Assembly: GCA_050305635.1 (NCBI GenBank)
Contig: JBNLFS010000017.1
Location: 1 to 37,341 of the forward strand
Source: Thiodiazotropha sp050305635
GTDB lineage: Bacteria; Pseudomonadota; Gammaproteobacteria; Chromatiales; Chromatiaceae
Length of the DNA: 37,341 bases
Reading direction: 5' to 3'
The translations under genes and the position numbers were made by a program. Under the pieces are notes generated by a model. It had not been told where the DNA came from. It saw only the letters and a program-made list of their open reading frames with translations, and did not search any database. Each line of letters opens with the position of its first letter. Within the stretch, counting starts at the first letter, position 1. This document shows positions 1 to 8,966 of this stretch, one piece after another.

Positions 1-822
1 GTGATGGAGGCCCCGGATGCCATTCTTCTAGCCCTGGCCGACGGCATGGGGGGCCATCCCAAAGGCGAAATGGCGGCGCAGATCCTCATGGACAATGCCC
101 GCAAGGCGTTTCTCACCAGTCGTAAGCCGATCAGCAATCCGAGATTCTTCCTCTCGGGACTGATGGAGATGACCCACCAGCAGATCCGCGCCTACGGAGA
201 TCGCCAGACCCCGCCCATCGAACCCCGCACCACCGGCGTACTCTGCCTGGTGCAGGAGGATCAGGCCTACTGGGCGCACATCGGCGACAGTCGGCTCTAC
301 ATCATGCGCGAAGGGGTCATTCACCTGCGCACCGACGATCACTCCTACGTGGAGCACCTGAGACAGCAGGGTCTGATCTCTGCCGCCCAGGTGCAGACCC
401 ACAAATTTCGCAACTACGTCACCCGCTGCCTGGGCGGCAACAACAATCGCCCGGTGGCCGAACTCAGTGGTCCCCACGACCTGCAGGAAGGGGACGTGGT
501 GTTGCTCTGCAGTGACGGTTTCTGGGGACCGCTTCAGGAACGCCCCCTGGTGGAAACCATCTACAAGAAACCGCAACCCCTGCTCAACTGCGTCACCGAA
601 CTGGCCCAACGGGCGGAAACCACCAGCAGCCCGGAAAGCGACAATGTCACCGTGGTGGCGCTGCGCTGGCGGGACAGCAGCATGAAGCTGGAACCCGCCG
701 ACTTCAGCATGTCCCTCGCCAAGGGGCGCAAGGGTCCGCTGGAGCCGCCCCAGGAACGCATCGACGTGAATCAGGCCATCGACGACCTGAGACGCATGGT
801 CAACGACCTGGACGAGGACTGA
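1..822 (+). CDS. PP2C-family Ser/Thr protein phosphatase, 5' truncated by window edge
   Basis: This is the C-terminal part of a metal-dependent PP2C-type protein phosphatase, which removes phosphate from Ser/Thr residues of cytoplasmic proteins. Visible family motifs are DGMGG (residues 14-18 of the visible part, metal-binding Asp), GDSR (95-98), SDGFW (171-175, metal Asp) and SDN (213-215). The usual N-terminal motif with an Arg and an E-D pair, which precedes DGMGG by roughly 20-30 residues, is missing, so the real start lies upstream of base 1 and the GTG at base 1 is probably internal. A tail of about 45 residues after the last motif is acidic and probably a family-specific extension. It may pair with a kinase gene outside the window. 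Function is confident at family level; the target is unknown. Confidence 0.9.
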   Translation: MMEAPDAILLALADGMGGHPKGEMAAQILMDNARKAFLTSRKPISNPRFFLSGLMEMTHQQIRAYGDRQTPPIEPRTTGVLCLVQEDQAYWAHIGDSRLYIMREGVIHLRTDDHSYVEHLRQQGLISAAQVQTHKFRNYVTRCLGGNNNRPVAELSGPHDLQEGDVVLLCSDGFWGPLQERPLVETIYKKPQPLLNCVTELAQRAETTSSPESDNVTVVALRWRDSSMKLEPADFSMSLAKGRKGPLEPPQERIDVNQAIDDLRRMVNDLDED

Positions 823-855
823 ACCGCTCCATCAATCCCCGTCGGTACCGGCCGA

Positions 856-1617
856 TCAGGATCCCGTGGATTCCGTATTCACCGCACCTGTCGAGACCGT
901 TCCGGTCTGAACGACCAGAATACTGCCCAAGGCCTGTTCGATGGCGCTTCTTGCCCCGGTCGTGTCCTGTTTGGCCAGAGCCTTCTGCGCCAGCTCGAGT
1001 TGCTGATTGAGCGTAATGATCGGCAGGTAGACCCGGGTCAGGGTCAGCTGATCGACCACATCGTCAATCTGTTTCGCCGCCTGCTTGCCATCGCCTCCCT
1101 TGGCCAGGCTCGCGGCCTGCTGCACACCGCTGCGCAGGGAGCCGGCCATCCTCGGTGAGATCAGCGCCAGGTCATCGATGCTCGAGTAGACCGGCGCCAG
1201 AGTCTGCAGAAAATCGTGGGTCGCCCCCTCTTTAAGCTGCCCTTTGGCATTCAGCAGTTTGTCCTTCATCACCACATAGGGCATCTGTCGTTCGATGCCC
1301 TGGGCGATCTGCCGGGCGTACTCGAGATTATGCTGAGCCAGAACCACTTCACCATCATTGGCCAACAGGGCCTGGTCGGCGCGCTCGAGTACATCGATCA
1401 ACGCCTGGCCGCTGCGCGCCACCTTCTGTGCGATCACCGGATCGGTCCAGCCCATGTAGTGGGTCGCACTCTGTTGCAGTTGCTCCTGCCCGGCCGTGCC
1501 GGTACTACCGGAGGTCGCCGCGAGGATCGGAGCGGATCCCAGGGAGAGAGCCAGCATCAGTGCGACGGCCAGCCGGGTGGGTTTGTGCTGTTTCGTATAT
1601 GGGGTCTTGCGGGTCAT
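856..1617 (-). CDS. YfdX-family exported protein
   Basis: Predicted 253-residue secreted or periplasmic protein. The N-terminus has a basic stretch, a hydrophobic core (about residues 15-33) and an A-x-A-like cleavage site near residue 34. The mature part is alpha-helical and contains the VYLPIITLNQQL-type segment I associate with the YfdX family, whose biochemical role is not firmly known. I chose the ATG at 1615-1617 because AAGGAGA lies just upstream and the signal peptide begins there; the longer frame up to 1785 adds arginine-rich sequence unlike a real N-terminus. The gene converges with the PP2C gene, with 33 bp between the stops. Family assignment is from recalled sequence pattern, so moderate. 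Confidence 0.75.
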   Translation of the reverse strand: MTRKTPYTKQHKPTRLAVALMLALSLGSAPILAATSGSTGTAGQEQLQQSATHYMGWTDPVIAQKVARSGQALIDVLERADQALLANDGEVVLAQHNLEYARQIAQGIERQMPYVVMKDKLLNAKGQLKEGATHDFLQTLAPVYSSIDDLALISPRMAGSLRSGVQQAASLAKGGDGKQAAKQIDDVVDQLTLTRVYLPIITLNQQLELAQKALAKQDTTGARSAIEQALGSILVVQTGTVSTGAVNTESTGS

Positions 1618-1862
1618 GATTCGTCTCCTTCGATTTGAGGGGTTACCACCGTTCACAACCACGGTTCTGCATAGCCCATGCCATGACTGAGCAAATCCGG
1701 AAAAACACATCCGATGCAGCCTGGGAAGGGGGTGAACCCCACGAAAAGGGAGAGACAGGCGGGGATTTCGGGGGATATGGGCCATCGCCCCTGGTTGACC
1801 TCAGCCAGGGGTTGATCGGGCTAAGCTGCTGCGGGTGAATCCGATGGATCCTGCCCGGTGCG

Positions 1863-2771
1863 TTAGAGACTCTTGGCCGAAAAGGTGTCGCAGGCCTTGA
1901 TCTCGCCCTTTTCAAAGCCGAGATGAAACCATTTGACCCGCTGCGCCGAGCTGCCATGGGTGAAGGAATCGGGACTTACCAGACCGCCGGACTGTTTCTG
2001 CAAACGGTCGTCACCGATGGCGCTGGCCGCGTTCAACCCCTCCTGGATGTCCCCGGACTCCAGCAGCTGGCGGGAACGGTCTGCATTATGCGCCCAGATT
2101 CCGGCGAAGCAGTCCGCCTGCAGCTCCTGGCGCACCGAGAGCTTGTTGCGTCCCACCTCGTCGAGGGAGGACTGGGCCTTGCGCACTTTGCTGGAGATCC
2201 CGAGCAGATTCTGCACATGGTGGCCGACCTCGTGGGCGATCACATAGGCCTGGGCAAAATCCCCCGGCGCTTTGAAACGCTGCTTCAGATCGTCATAGAA
2301 CTGCAGGTCGATATAGACTTTGTTGTCCCCCGGGCAGTAGAAGGGACCCATGGCGGCCTGGCCGAATCCGCAGGCGGTGCGGGTAGCGCCGCGAAACAGC
2401 ACCAGTTTCGGTTCTTCATATTGGGCGCCCATCTCGCGGAACAGCGGATGCCAGGTCTGTTCGGTGTCCGCCAGGACCACCGAGACGAACTCCACCAGCT
2501 CCTTCTCCTGGGCCGACTGCTGCAGGGGCTTGCCGCTCTCCTGGGGCGGCGGCGCGCCGCCGCTGAGCATGTTGCCCAGATTGCCGCTGAGCAGACCGTA
2601 GGCGCCGATCGCCAGAACCGCGATCAATCCCCCTTTGAATCCGAACAGCTTGAACACCATGGGTAACAGATTGAGCAGACCGCCGCCTCCGCCCACGCCC
2701 AGGGACGAGGGCGATGACATGCCCCGACGGTCCTCGATGTTGTCGCTCTGCCGTTGCCCCCGCCATTTCAT
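1863..2771 (-). CDS. ypfJ: YpfJ-like neutral zinc metallopeptidase
   Basis: 302-residue protein of the YpfJ/neutral zinc metallopeptidase family (Pfam Zn_peptidase). It has a charged N-terminus, a Gly-rich stretch (26-31), one hydrophobic segment (about 35-62) that should anchor it in the inner membrane, and a C-terminal catalytic domain. The zinc motif HEVGH is at residues 180-184 (His180, Glu181, His184), and RQELQAD (215-220) probably provides the third ligand. Cysteines near 134, 146, 221 and 294 are consistent with an exported domain with disulfides. The substrate is unknown. The start lies 10 bp after the stop of the DUF2780 gene, so the two are likely co-transcribed. Confidence 0.9.
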   Translation of the reverse strand: MKWRGQRQSDNIEDRRGMSSPSSLGVGGGGGLLNLLPMVFKLFGFKGGLIAVLAIGAYGLLSGNLGNMLSGGAPPPQESGKPLQQSAQEKELVEFVSVVLADTEQTWHPLFREMGAQYEEPKLVLFRGATRTACGFGQAAMGPFYCPGDNKVYIDLQFYDDLKQRFKAPGDFAQAYVIAHEVGHHVQNLLGISSKVRKAQSSLDEVGRNKLSVRQELQADCFAGIWAHNADRSRQLLESGDIQEGLNAASAIGDDRLQKQSGGLVSPDSFTHGSSAQRVKWFHLGFEKGEIKACDTFSAKSL

Positions 2772-2781
2772 GTTCTTTTCC

Positions 2782-3171
2782 TCAGTCGCCCTTCAGCACC
2801 TTGGATACCAGGGCCACCAGCCCGTCGCCACCCTGGTTCTGCAGATAGGAGAGCACCACCGGCATGAATTTACCGACCATGCCCATGTCCAGGTCGAGTT
2901 TCGAAAACCCCTCCGCCAGGGAGGCGAGACTGCCCAGATTGCCCGCCCCCATGGCCGAGGCCACACCACCCAGCAGTCCACCCAGCCCGCCACCGCTGCT
3001 CGGCGCCGCCTTGATCAGACCTTCCACCCCGGGAACGGCCTGGGAGACCTGGCCGAAATCGGCGGATGAAAGCTGCTCCTTGAGCAGCCCGAAGATCAGG
3101 CCCGCACCGCCCTCCGCCTGCTGTTTGTCCACACCGGTGGCGGTGACCAGTTGCTGAATCAGTTCCATCAT
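2782..3171 (-). CDS. DUF2780 (VcgC/VcgE-like) small protein
   Basis: 129-residue protein with a helical N-terminus, a Gly-rich middle (GGGLGGLLGGVASAMGAG, residues 60-77) and a helical C-terminus (FMPVVLSYLQNQ). This layout matches DUF2780 proteins, sometimes called VcgC/VcgE, whose function is unknown. No signal peptide or clear membrane helix is visible. The first of two adjacent ATG codons is well placed behind AGGAGGA. It is the first gene of an apparent two-gene operon with the zinc metallopeptidase, which suggests but does not show a shared role. Confidence 0.75.
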   Translation of the reverse strand: MMELIQQLVTATGVDKQQAEGGAGLIFGLLKEQLSSADFGQVSQAVPGVEGLIKAAPSSGGGLGGLLGGVASAMGAGNLGSLASLAEGFSKLDLDMGMVGKFMPVVLSYLQNQGGDGLVALVSKVLKGD

Positions 3172-3411
3172 CGCAGATTCCTCCTCTTGTGACCGATGCG
3201 ATGGCGCGTATCCCGGACGGCCTCAAGGCCGACATCTCCCGACCTGACCGGGTTGCGAAAGGGGCCCTGTCTTGATGCCCCGCAGATTAACGATTATGGT
3301 GCCGTGTCAGTGATACGCTTGTGTTGCAGGATCCGAGTCTACCCCAAAAGCAGCCGGCTCACAGCAGGACAAATCAAAACCCTTGTGAACCCACAAACAG
3401 GAAGCAGAACC

Positions 3412-4884
3412 ATGCCAGACAATCAGATCGTGCTCGGCGGCAACGGAGACCGGCAGATCCTGTTAAACGCCGGAATGGCCAACCGCCACGGCCTGATCAC
3501 CGGCGCCACCGGCACCGGTAAGACGGTCACCCTGCAGGTACTGGCCGAATCCTTCTCCCGGCTCGGGGTTCCGGTGTTCACCGCGGACGTCAAGGGTGAC
3601 CTCTCGGGACTGGCCGGCAGCGGCAAGGAGCACCCGAAGATCGCTGAGCGGTTGGAATATATCCATATCGAATCACACAATTTCGAACCCTGCCCGGTGC
3701 TGTTCTGGGACGTGTTCGGCAAACAGGGGCACCCGGTACGCACCACCATCTCGGAGATGGGGCCGACCCTGTTGGCGAACCTGCTGGAGTTGAACGAAAC
3801 CCAGGAAGGGGTCCTGCAGATCGCCTTCAGCCTGGCGGATGACGAGGGGCTGTTGCTGCTCGACCTCAAGGACCTGCGCGCCATGCTGAACTGGGTGGCG
3901 GACAATGCGGAAACCCTCGAGCGCGCCTACGGCCGGGTCTCCCGGCAGAGCGTGACCGCGATCCTGCGCCGCCTGTTGGTACTGGAAGAGGCCGGGGGCG
4001 AGAGCTTTTTCGGCGAGCCCGCAATCCGCATCCAGGACCTGATGCAGAACGACTTCTCCGGGCGCGGCGTGGTCAGCATTCTGGACGCCACGACCCTCTA
4101 CCACTCGCCCCGGATCTACGCCACCTTCCTGCTCTGGCTGCTCTCGGAGCTGATGGAGGAGCTCCCGGAGCGGGGCGATGCCGACCTGCCGAAACTGGTG
4201 TTTTTCTTCGACGAGGCGCACCTGTTGTTCAGCAACGCCCCCAAGGCCCTGCTGGAGAAGATCACCCAGGTGGTGCGTCTGATCCGCTCCAAGGGCGTGG
4301 GGGTGTTCTTCATCACCCAGTATCCCAACGATGTGCCCGACCAGGTGATCGGCCAGCTGGGCAACCGCATCCAGCATGCCCTGCGCGCCTTCACCCCCCG
4401 GGACCGTAAGGCGCTGAAGGCCGCCGCCGAGACCTTCCGGGAAAACCCCGCTTTCAATACCGAGGAGGCCATCGGCAGCCTGGGTGTGGGCGAAGCGCTG
4501 GTCTCGACCCTGGACGCCAAGGGAGTGCCGAGCATGGTGGAGAAGACCCTCATGGCCCCACCCCGCTCCCAATTCGGTCCCATCAGCGAGGAGCAGCGCA
4601 AGAGCCTGATCGAACGCTCACCGCTGAGATCCACCTATACGGAAACCGTGGACCGGGAATCCGCCTACGAGCTGTTGAAGAAGCGGGAAGCGGAGCTGCT
4701 CAAACGTCGCGAGGAGCAGGCCCAGGAGGCGGCGGAAGCGAAAAGCGCCGGGAAAGGCCGCAGCGCGAACCGCCAGAGTGTCGGCGAGGCATTCGCGAAA
4801 TCCATCGCTCGGGCCATCGGTTCCAACCTGGGCCGCCAGATCATCCGCGGGATACTCGGCTCGATTATGAAATCCAAGCGCTGA
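3412..4884 (+). CDS. yjgR: HerA-like ATPase YjgR (DUF853)
   Basis: 490-residue cytoplasmic P-loop ATPase of the HerA/FtsK-like DUF853 family. Walker A is GATGTGKT (31-38) and Walker B is FFFDEAH (264-270). ITQYPNDVP (301-309) is a conserved family segment that follows a sensor-like strand. The C-terminus (about 415-450) is charged and likely coiled-coil, followed by a basic amphipathic tail. The length fits E. coli YjgR (about 500 residues). I chose the ATG at 3412 because it has an upstream AGGAAG and because the homologous region starts at once (IVLGG); the longer frame from 3196 adds unrelated sequence. The physiological role is not established; hexameric ATPase activity is expected from the family. 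Confidence 0.9.
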   Translation: MPDNQIVLGGNGDRQILLNAGMANRHGLITGATGTGKTVTLQVLAESFSRLGVPVFTADVKGDLSGLAGSGKEHPKIAERLEYIHIESHNFEPCPVLFWDVFGKQGHPVRTTISEMGPTLLANLLELNETQEGVLQIAFSLADDEGLLLLDLKDLRAMLNWVADNAETLERAYGRVSRQSVTAILRRLLVLEEAGGESFFGEPAIRIQDLMQNDFSGRGVVSILDATTLYHSPRIYATFLLWLLSELMEELPERGDADLPKLVFFFDEAHLLFSNAPKALLEKITQVVRLIRSKGVGVFFITQYPNDVPDQVIGQLGNRIQHALRAFTPRDRKALKAAAETFRENPAFNTEEAIGSLGVGEALVSTLDAKGVPSMVEKTLMAPPRSQFGPISEEQRKSLIERSPLRSTYTETVDRESAYELLKKREAELLKRREEQAQEAAEAKSAGKGRSANRQSVGEAFAKSIARAIGSNLGRQIIRGILGSIMKSKR

Positions 4885-5083
4885 CCCGACCCCCACCAGG
4901 GATCGAATACCTCGGTTTCAACACACCATCCTGAGTATGCCGATGCCGGTTCCGGCTCGACAGTCTCAAAGGCGCTACCGATGTGTGGTTTTCAGTGCCC
5001 ATGGGCTGCGGCAGAATAGCGACGGTGAGAACCCGGGGCCCACTCCCCGAAACCCAGCCTCCAAACCGCGACAGGTCACTGCC

Positions 5084-6049
5084 ATGTCACAATCCGCACC
5101 CTTGATTAAACTGATGTTTCTCCTGATGTTACCGTTCGCTTTGGTCCCGGCCCATGCGGATCGAGGTCCGGCGGTGCCGGACTACCCCGCCGAGCAGGTA
5201 GCCGAGGGTGTCTTTGTGATCCACGGTCCGCTGGGGGTGCCCTCCGTGGAGAACCAGGGTTTTATGAATAATCCGGCCTTCGTCATCGGCCGGGACGGGG
5301 TGGTGATCATCGACCCGGGCTCCAGCGTGCAGACCGGGGAGATGGTCCTGCGTCAGCTGCGGACCAAAACCGACCTGCCCGTGGTCGCAGTGTTCAACAC
5401 CCATATCCATGGGGATCACTGGTTGGCCAACCAGGCGATACATGAAGCCTACCCCGATGCCCCCATCTTCGGCCACGAGGAGATGCACCGCCAGGTGGCC
5501 GCGGGTGAGGGCCGGGCGTTTCTCGCCACCCTGATGCGCATGACCGATGGGGCCGTGACCGGCACCGAAGAGGTACCCCCCGACCGCAAGACGGCCCACG
5601 CCGATCAGCTGACATTTGCGGGCATCACCCTGCGCATCCACTTTGAACCGAAGGCCCACAGCCGCAGTGACATCATGATCGAACTGCCACAGCGAAAACT
5701 CATCTTTCTCGGTGACAACGCCATGAGTAAACGGCTCGGACAGATGGACAGCGCTACCTTCAAAGGCAACATCGCCGCCCTCGACATGGCCCTGCAGACC
5801 GACGCCGAGATCTTCGTTCCGGGCCACGGACGGACGGGTGGACGGGAAGTGGCGGAGATCTACCGCGGCTACCTGAGCGGACTGAAGTCACAGGTGGCCC
5901 ACTTCTTCGAGGCGGGTCTGAGCGATTTCGAAATGAAGGAACCGGTGATCGAGGCCCTGGCCCCCTACCGGGAGTGGGTCGATTTCGAGCGCAACGTGGG
6001 CCGTCACATCAGCCTCGCCTACCTGGAAGTCGAGGCTGAGATGTTTTAA
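5084..6049 (+). CDS. Exported MBL-fold metallo-hydrolase
   Basis: 321-residue metallo-beta-lactamase-fold hydrolase with an N-terminal signal peptide (hydrophobic 8-22, cleavage probably after AHA at 25), so it is probably periplasmic. Metal ligands are visible: HIHGDH at 107-112 (His107, His109, Asp111, His112), His192 in AHSRSD, Asp211 in LGDN and His248 in PGHG. The general layout resembles SoxH-type or quinoprotein-associated zinc hydrolases rather than true beta-lactamases, but no sox or PQQ genes are nearby. The ATG at 5084 was chosen because the signal peptide begins there; the ribosome site is weak. The substrate is unknown. Confidence 0.87.
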   Translation: MSQSAPLIKLMFLLMLPFALVPAHADRGPAVPDYPAEQVAEGVFVIHGPLGVPSVENQGFMNNPAFVIGRDGVVIIDPGSSVQTGEMVLRQLRTKTDLPVVAVFNTHIHGDHWLANQAIHEAYPDAPIFGHEEMHRQVAAGEGRAFLATLMRMTDGAVTGTEEVPPDRKTAHADQLTFAGITLRIHFEPKAHSRSDIMIELPQRKLIFLGDNAMSKRLGQMDSATFKGNIAALDMALQTDAEIFVPGHGRTGGREVAEIYRGYLSGLKSQVAHFFEAGLSDFEMKEPVIEALAPYREWVDFERNVGRHISLAYLEVEAEMF

Positions 6050-6178
6050 AGATACCGTGACCTGTGGCGTCTTATCCGAAGCATGGACCAATGCCATTCC
6101 GGCTTCCGGACCCACAACAGAGATTCACTCCAGACACCTTGCAACACAGTGTTCCAGAGTCTTCAGTAGCCGCTGAAG

Positions 6179-6736
6179 TTACCAATAGGTGAGCGCCAAG
6201 CGTGCGATTTTCGCAGTCAGTGCTTCAGATTCAACGTGATCCGCTGAACTCACTGAGACGACTGTGTCGTTGTGCTTAACCCAGAGGGTACGCTCACCCA
6301 TGCTGGCCTGGGTGAACGCCGCATCTCCAAGGCCGGAAATTTCCTTGCGCTTGGGCGATGCAAGACTGCGCTGATATCCCCAGGTCGAGGCATCCCAAAC
6401 CTGAACATTGACCGCCCATCCGACAGGACGGCCAGACCGCGAAATCGTTTTGAAGCGGTATGAACAGTCACTGCGGTCATCGGTATGGGTCTTTGTCCCC
6501 ATCGGGTCGGTGCCGCCGACGGTTGCGAGTATGGCGTCAATGGGCATCGCAGCACAGACATCGGTCGATGGGTGAGCGGAAGCCGATCGGGTTTTAAGTG
6601 CTGCGGGGGTCGCGTCGGCATCACCCTCGTCGAGTGCGCCCGTCTGAGACTTGGAGGATTCATTGCACGCCAGAAGAATCATCGCAAGAACCACAAAGAC
6701 GGCCCCAACGAGATCCACTAATCGTTCATGCCACAT
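6179..6736 (-). CDS. Small lipoprotein, DUF3558-like
   Basis: 185-residue predicted lipoprotein. The N-terminal helix (7-23) ends in a lipobox, LLAC, with the lipidated cysteine at 24, and then comes a Ser/Thr/Asp-rich linker. The globular part has two cysteines (in DVCAAM and DCSYRF) that could form a disulfide, and ends with an ISGLGDAAF...LWVKHNDTVVSVS pattern. That layout resembles DUF3558-type exported proteins, but I am not certain of the family. The ATG at 6736 follows AAGGAGAT at a good distance. It is isolated, with 129 bp to the convergent MBL gene and a non-coding gap of about 0.6 kb upstream. Confidence 0.65.
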   Translation of the reverse strand: MWHERLVDLVGAVFVVLAMILLACNESSKSQTGALDEGDADATPAALKTRSASAHPSTDVCAAMPIDAILATVGGTDPMGTKTHTDDRSDCSYRFKTISRSGRPVGWAVNVQVWDASTWGYQRSLASPKRKEISGLGDAAFTQASMGERTLWVKHNDTVVSVSSADHVESEALTAKIARLALTYW

Positions 6737-7334
6737 GCCGATCTCCTTTTCTACATAGACATTCAACCTCGAAACAACCGATAACCTAATTTAATGGATG
6801 TCACTACGCGAATCTGTGAAGTTTGAGATGACCGAAGTGTGCAGTTTTCACAGCAATTGCCATTTGAACTTCGATACTATTCCAGGTTGCGAAAGAACGC
6901 ATGGGGACACCCGCTGCGGATATCCCCTGTCCGGAGACAACACCGATCGTGTTGCCTAATGCCTGTTCACAGGAAGACCATGATGGCCAAGATGGCCGAA
7001 GACCCGACGACAGCGGTTTCCGATATCGGCAATCAGGCCTGCGGGGACCAAGTTACCGGAGTGACGGCATTGGCGGCAACAAAACACCAGCCGCGCGCGT
7101 CCATACCCGGTCGATACAACCCGATTCGACAGGGGAGGAGCCGATGCGGGATCAGACAAAAGCCCTGGCTAACATGACACAGCAAAGACTTAGCTGACCC
7201 GCCCGCTTGCCGGTTGGCGAAATACGCCCGGAGGCGCACCAATCTATTTAAAGCGCAGAGCGGGACGGCATCTCAGGCTCGTCCCGCAGGTCGAGGCTGA
7301 GATCTCCTGAGAGGCAACCGGCATCATGTCCATA
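6737..7334. other. Intergenic region without a supported gene
   Basis: No convincing coding region is seen. Open frames here (for example 6839-7177 plus) have no ribosome site, no recognisable family and basic, low-quality composition. The right end holds a pair of overlapping hairpins at 7260-7304, described separately. Confidence 0.55.
7260..7304. terminator. Two overlapping hairpins, possible terminator of the deacylase gene
   Basis: Arms 7260-7267 and 7280-7287 (GCGGGACG / CGTCCCGC) pair perfectly over 8 bp. A second stem, 7269-7281 with 7292-7304, pairs at 11 of 13 positions and shares bases 7280-7281 with the first, so the two cannot fully form together. They lie just downstream of the minus-strand deacylase gene. 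There is no clear U-run, so intrinsic termination is uncertain. Confidence 0.35.
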
Positions 7335-7805
7335 TCAATGCTGCCGGGATACGCTCACCGGCTCCGCATCACCCAGCAGACGGGTGAAACCCGTCCCCGA
7401 CACCTTGATCAGGTGTTCATGATCTCCGCACTCGAAGAAGATCTCCGACTGTTTGAGCAGATCGCCGTCCACCAGGGTGATCATGCGGTAGGCGGCACCC
7501 AGGGGCGGAATGGCCCCGCCCTCGCAGTCGGGGAACAGACTGACCAGCTCGGGCTCCGTCGCCAGTCCGACCTCCGCGCCCAGCAACTGGTGCAACTTGC
7601 CGAGATGCACCCGGTAGTCGGAGGGCACGACCACCATCAGGTAGTCGTCACCCTGCTTGACGATCACCGCCTTGGCCAGATGGTCGGAGTCGATATGCGC
7701 GGCACCCGCGCTCTCCATGCTGGAGCGGGTGTGGCGATGGCTGATCACTTCGTAGGGAATCGCACGTTGATCCAGAAAGGACCGGACGGTTTGGGACATA
7801 CTCAT
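7335..7805 (-). CDS. YbaK/ProX-type aminoacyl-tRNA deacylase
   Basis: 156-residue protein of the YbaK/prolyl-tRNA editing (INS-like) superfamily, which hydrolyses mischarged aminoacyl-tRNAs in trans. Visible features are the LAKAVIVK segment (43-50), whose Lys46 corresponds to the conserved lysine of the family, and EGGAIPPLG (95-103), the substrate-loop motif. Length fits the family. The ATG at 7805 follows GGAGGT; the longer frame to 8192 reads through intergenic sequence. It is divergent from rph across 405 bp. Which mischarged tRNA it edits cannot be told from sequence. Confidence 0.88.
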   Translation of the reverse strand: MSMSQTVRSFLDQRAIPYEVISHRHTRSSMESAGAAHIDSDHLAKAVIVKQGDDYLMVVVPSDYRVHLGKLHQLLGAEVGLATEPELVSLFPDCEGGAIPPLGAAYRMITLVDGDLLKQSEIFFECGDHEHLIKVSGTGFTRLLGDAEPVSVSRQH

Positions 7806-8210
7806 GGCGCACCTCCGTAATGGGGTTGGGTCAATCGCCACTGCATTGAACGGTATGGGGCTCAAGCACGAATGGTCAGAGTCTCGGCCCGCGGGTATGG
7901 ACGGTCCGACGACGGGCACCGGCATGACAGCGAGTTCCTTTCGGGGACTCAATTCACAGTTTAGTTCAAGTCGAAGCTGCAATCGCTGCTCTATTTGCCA
8001 CGGTTTTTGTGACTTTTCGCAGTCAGGCGGGACATAGGCATGAAACGGGAAGGGAAACGGCCCCCTGGGCTGACATGACTGCGCCGTTACCGCATAATAC
8101 CGCCCCCAAAACCCCTTACGGTAAGAATCTGCACGGATGATCCGGATCTTCATTTGCAGTCCGGAATCCCGGCCATTCATGCCATTCCGCAACCAGGAGC
8201 CCTTCCACCC
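7806..8210. other. Divergent intergenic region between deacylase and rph
   Basis: No coding region supported. It carries a good candidate promoter for rph at 8070-8098. The rest shows no clear repeat or RNA element. Confidence 0.6.
8070..8098 (+). promoter_or_regulatory. Candidate sigma-70 promoter for rph-rdgB
   Basis: CTGACA (8070-8075) and CATAAT (8093-8098) are separated by 17 bp, and each matches its consensus hexamer at 5 of 6 positions. The start site would fall near 8105, about 105 bp upstream of the rph ATG. Confidence 0.6.
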
Positions 8211-8927
8211 ATGAGACCCTCAGGACGCCAACCCGACGAACTTCGCCCGATCCGCATCACCCGCGGCTTCACCAAGCATGCGGAGGGTTCGGTACTGGTC
8301 TGTTTCGGCGACACCCAGGTAATCTGCACCGCCAGTATCGAGGAGTCGGTGCCGCGTTTCCTCAAGGGCGCCGGTCAGGGCTGGATCACCGCGGAATACG
8401 GCATGCTGCCCCGCTCCACCACCGACCGCATGGGCCGGGAGGCGGCGCGGGGCAAACAGGGGGGACGCACCCTGGAGATCCAACGCCTGATCGGCCGTTC
8501 ACTGCGCGCCGCGGTGGATCTCAAAGCTCTGGGCGAACGCACCATCACTCTGGACTGCGATGTGATTCAGGCCGATGGGGGCACTCGCACCGCCTCGATC
8601 ACCGGCGCCTGCGTGGCCCTGGTGGATGCCCTGGAACACCTGCGCACGCAGGGACTGCTGAGCCAGAGCCCGCTGCTCAACATGGTGGCCTCGGTATCGG
8701 TCGGGGTGTACAACGGCACCCCGGTGCTGGACCTGGATTATGCGGAGGACTCCAACGCGGAGACCGACATGAACGTGGTGATGAACGACCAGTCGGGCTT
8801 CATCGAGGTTCAAGGCACCGCGGAGGGCCAGGCCTACAGCCGTGCCGAACTGGACGCCATGCTCGATCTGGCCCATCAGGGGATTCAGCAGCTCTGCAGG
8901 ATCCAGCGGGAAGCCCTGGCGGACTGA
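8211..8927 (+). CDS. rph: Ribonuclease PH
   Basis: 238-residue phosphorolytic 3'-5' exoribonuclease that trims tRNA 3' ends, releasing nucleoside diphosphates. It begins MRPSGR with R/D/E-rich sequence typical of RNase PH and contains GDTQVICTA, GWITAEYGMLPRST, GREAARGKQGGRTLEIQRLIGR and DCDVIQADGGTRTASITG. These include the conserved arginine and phosphate-binding residues of the RNase PH fold. Length equals the usual 238. The ATG at 8211 has AGGAG 11 bp upstream. It is followed 39 bp later by rdgB, a common pairing in gammaproteobacteria. Confidence 0.97.
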   Translation: MRPSGRQPDELRPIRITRGFTKHAEGSVLVCFGDTQVICTASIEESVPRFLKGAGQGWITAEYGMLPRSTTDRMGREAARGKQGGRTLEIQRLIGRSLRAAVDLKALGERTITLDCDVIQADGGTRTASITGACVALVDALEHLRTQGLLSQSPLLNMVASVSVGVYNGTPVLDLDYAEDSNAETDMNVVMNDQSGFIEVQGTAEGQAYSRAELDAMLDLAHQGIQQLCRIQREALAD

Positions 8928-8966
8928 ACAACAGACACACCACACTCAAATCGAAGGTAGATCGAC

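Noticed and set aside
3673..4572. 299-codon minus-strand open frame opposite yjgR
   Set aside because: It is a shadow frame of a well-supported ATPase gene.
6839..7177. 112-codon plus-strand open frame in the gap before the deacylase gene
   Set aside because: No ribosome site, no family resemblance and odd basic composition.
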